From Xiphydria camelus (Eukaryota; Arthropoda; Insecta; Hymenoptera; Xiphydriidae): a stretch of DNA of 64,000 bases. The position numbers and the translations under genes were made by a program. The stretch covers positions 7,264,001 through 7,328,000 of the forward strand of contig OY783195.1 in NCBI GenBank assembly GCA_963678675.1, given 5' to 3'. Below the pieces are notes generated by a model. The model was not told the DNA's origin and searched no databases. It saw only the letters and a program-made list of their open reading frames with translations. Shown in pieces: positions 62,100-64,000 of the stretch (position 1 is its first letter; each line of letters opens with the position of its first letter).

Positions 62100-64000
62100 A
62101 AAACTTTGGCACCAAAACTACTGTAGACCTGTGTAATTTACAAGTTGAAGTAGATGAAATGTACGACGAAAACGAGCCAGCATTCAATGAGGACAATGAG
62201 ATTATAAGGCTGAATAATGCCGAAGAAATTAATGACAATTTTGAACAGTATGCAATTTATTCAATGTCATTAAATTTTTGCATTACCTATACAGTTAATA
62301 TTAATAATCATTTTCTGAAATTATAGGTTTGTCGAACATATGGAAGATATAATATCAAATCAGGATAGCGAAGAATTAAATGAAGAGTTTCATGGTAGCG
62401 ACAATGAGGCCAATGATAACGTTTCCATCGTTAACGACGGAGATGATGGAAATGATCACATTGAACGTGAAGTCCAGTATAATGAACGAAGACAAAATAA
62501 TGATGACGACGATGACGTACCATTATATCTCATGGAGCTGAAATAACTTTGCAACAAAGCATGTTATTGATATTAGCACTTCAACAAAAACATCATCCTA
62601 CTGACTCATGTATCGCCGATTTTATAGAAGTCATAAACTTACATTGTCCCCGTCAAGACCTTCAGAAAAACAGTCTCTATAAGTTTAATAATTACTTCGC
62701 AATGGAGGAGACTGGTATCACAAAACACTTCTATTGCACAATCTGCAACAGAGCTCTAGAAACGGTTAACGATATCTGTCCCGCATGTCCACGAAATAAA
62801 CCATCGTATTTTGTTAGACTAGCACTTCTACCTCAACTGAGTAAAATGTATCAGAGGAATAATTTTCTTAACAATTTATAATGGCGTAACCGAAGACCAA
62901 GAAACACTGAGCGTGTGTTGACAGAATTTACAATGGAGCGCTGTATACGGAATGGGTAGGCAATGGTTTTCTTGCGAATCCTTCAAATATATCTTTCAGC
63001 TGGTACACTAATGGTATTCCACGCTTCAAGTCGAGCCATATAAGTATTTGGCCTCTTTATTTTACGCTAAACGAATTACCCTTCCAAGTAAGAAAGCAAA
63101 GGGAAAACACATTACTGACTGGCTTTTGGTTTGGAAATAAAAAGCCTGACATCGATAGATTTTTTTTAAGCATCAGAGAAGATTTGGAAACATTGTGGAA
63201 TGGCGTCAATATGATTACTTTAGGAGGTAACATATTGAATATTCGAGCAGCTTTGTTGACAGGAATTTGTGATCTTCCCGCGAGAAGTGAAAATGCATGA
63301 ATTTTACCCAATTCAACGGAGACTATGGGTGTCCTCAGTGTTTAATTCGAGACAATCGTGTGCCGATAAATCCCGAAAATGTAGCTGCAGGAGTTGTGCA
63401 TGTTTCTCCTCATACCGACAATTTACTATTAAGAACAAGGGAAAATTGTATTGAATATGCAAGGAGAGCGACGATCGGTGTGCCATTTATGGATGTGACA
63501 GGTGGTAGTGTTTTAATTAATATTATGCCAGACTATATACGAGGCATACCTACGGATAGGATGCATACTGTTGATGGTGGTGTTGAAAACAAATTGTTAA
63601 CACTTTGTTTCGACGTGAAGTATCGACATTTTCATTTTTCATTACATGCGGTCATTGATATTGTCGATGAGCGACTTAAACTTATAAAACCACCTAAGTT
63701 TATACACAGGATGCCTAGATCAATCACTGAGCTGGTGCACTGGAAAGCCTCAGAGATGAAATCGTGGCTTTTCTATTATTCGCTTCCACTTTTGAAAAGT
63801 GTAATGCGGCCAGATTATTATCAACATTATTTGCTCTTAGTAATCGGCGTCGTTATACTAAGTGCTGATAGAATCACAGTTCCAATGATTAATGTCGCTC
63901 ATGATTTCTTAAATAAATTTTTTTGTTCGCGAATTTGAAATTCTGTATGGACTCCAATACTGTTCAATAAATATGCATCAATTATTACATTTGTCAGACA
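62100..64000 (+). pseudogene. Diverged Tnp2-like CMC transposase, frameshifted, runs off the window
   Basis: Plus strand, same family as the 31375-33891 transposase but a different lineage (roughly 40-50% alike by eye). Acidic N-terminus (62160-62540) interrupted by a likely intron near 62250-62325; then QQSMLLILALQQKH, the zinc pair CTICNRALE...ICPACPRN, after breaks SWYTNGIPRFKSSHISIWP and GFWFGNKKPDIDRF, then GDYGCPQC, DRMHTVDGGVENKL, HWKASEMKSWLFYYSLP, and at the edge the start of a NMHQLLHLS block. Shifts occur near 62545, 62880, 62960, 63290 and 63925. Note YTNG where the intact copy has YTDG: the first catalytic Asp is replaced. Confidence 0.8.

Noticed and set aside
1..64000. tRNA, rRNA or other structured RNA genes
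   Set aside because: None was recognised by eye; a covariance-model scan was not possible here.

Overview
The window is eukaryotic and almost entirely made of nested and decayed DNA transposons. There are GT-AG introns, no operons, many TA- and TTAA-flanked inverted repeats, THAP, BEN and zeste/Myb-type domains, and P-element, piggyBac, maT, pogo, PIF/Harbinger, CACTA-like and Ty3/gypsy genes. An arthropod is very likely. A hymenopteran (ant-like) genome would fit, but that is inference. No complete host gene was identified.

Left part (1-21 kb): a near-perfect 299-bp inverted repeat around the 3' end of a HALTGCDY-type gene; degenerate tandem repeats; one possible host exon near 4.6-4.8 kb on the minus strand; a frameshifted zeste/Myb-like gene (8.5-10 kb); a decayed THAP plus DDE_4 (ISL2EU-like) gene (12.1-12.9 kb). 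Many short foldback elements lie here, several sharing CACTGAGAAAA-type ends and some nested in each other.

Middle (21-29 kb): the 3' end of a piggyBac-like element, next to a pogo/Tigger-like element (21525-24073) whose transposase has one in-frame stop, then a complete maT-like (DD37D) mariner (25371-26663) with an intact 364-aa transposase.

Right part (29-64 kb): a nested stack. A P-element-like THAP transposase gene is split by copy 1 of a 7.8-kb CACTA-like (CMC) element (30564-38384). An ISL2EU-like relic follows. Next, a piggyBac transposase gene is split by copy 2 of the same CMC element (42477-58875). Copy 2 itself holds a PIF/Harbinger element (44072-47701), which carries a fragment of an MTFR-type host gene and a piggyBac derivative, and a young gypsy retrotransposon with identical LTRs (47732-52671). 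A third, truncated CMC copy (60044-61983) and a diverged, broken CMC transposase (62.0 kb to the edge) close the window.

The most interesting object is the CMC element. It has CCCGGGGCAGAATTT ends, an apparent 2-bp target duplication, arrays of GAGGACAA-like motifs near both ends, a Tnp2-like transposase, and a divergently transcribed spliced gene with a BEN-like domain that may play the part of the CACTA accessory end-binding protein. Copy 1 has an intact transposase but a stop in the BEN gene. Copy 2 has an open BEN gene but a transposase split by two insertions. Together they could supply both proteins in trans.
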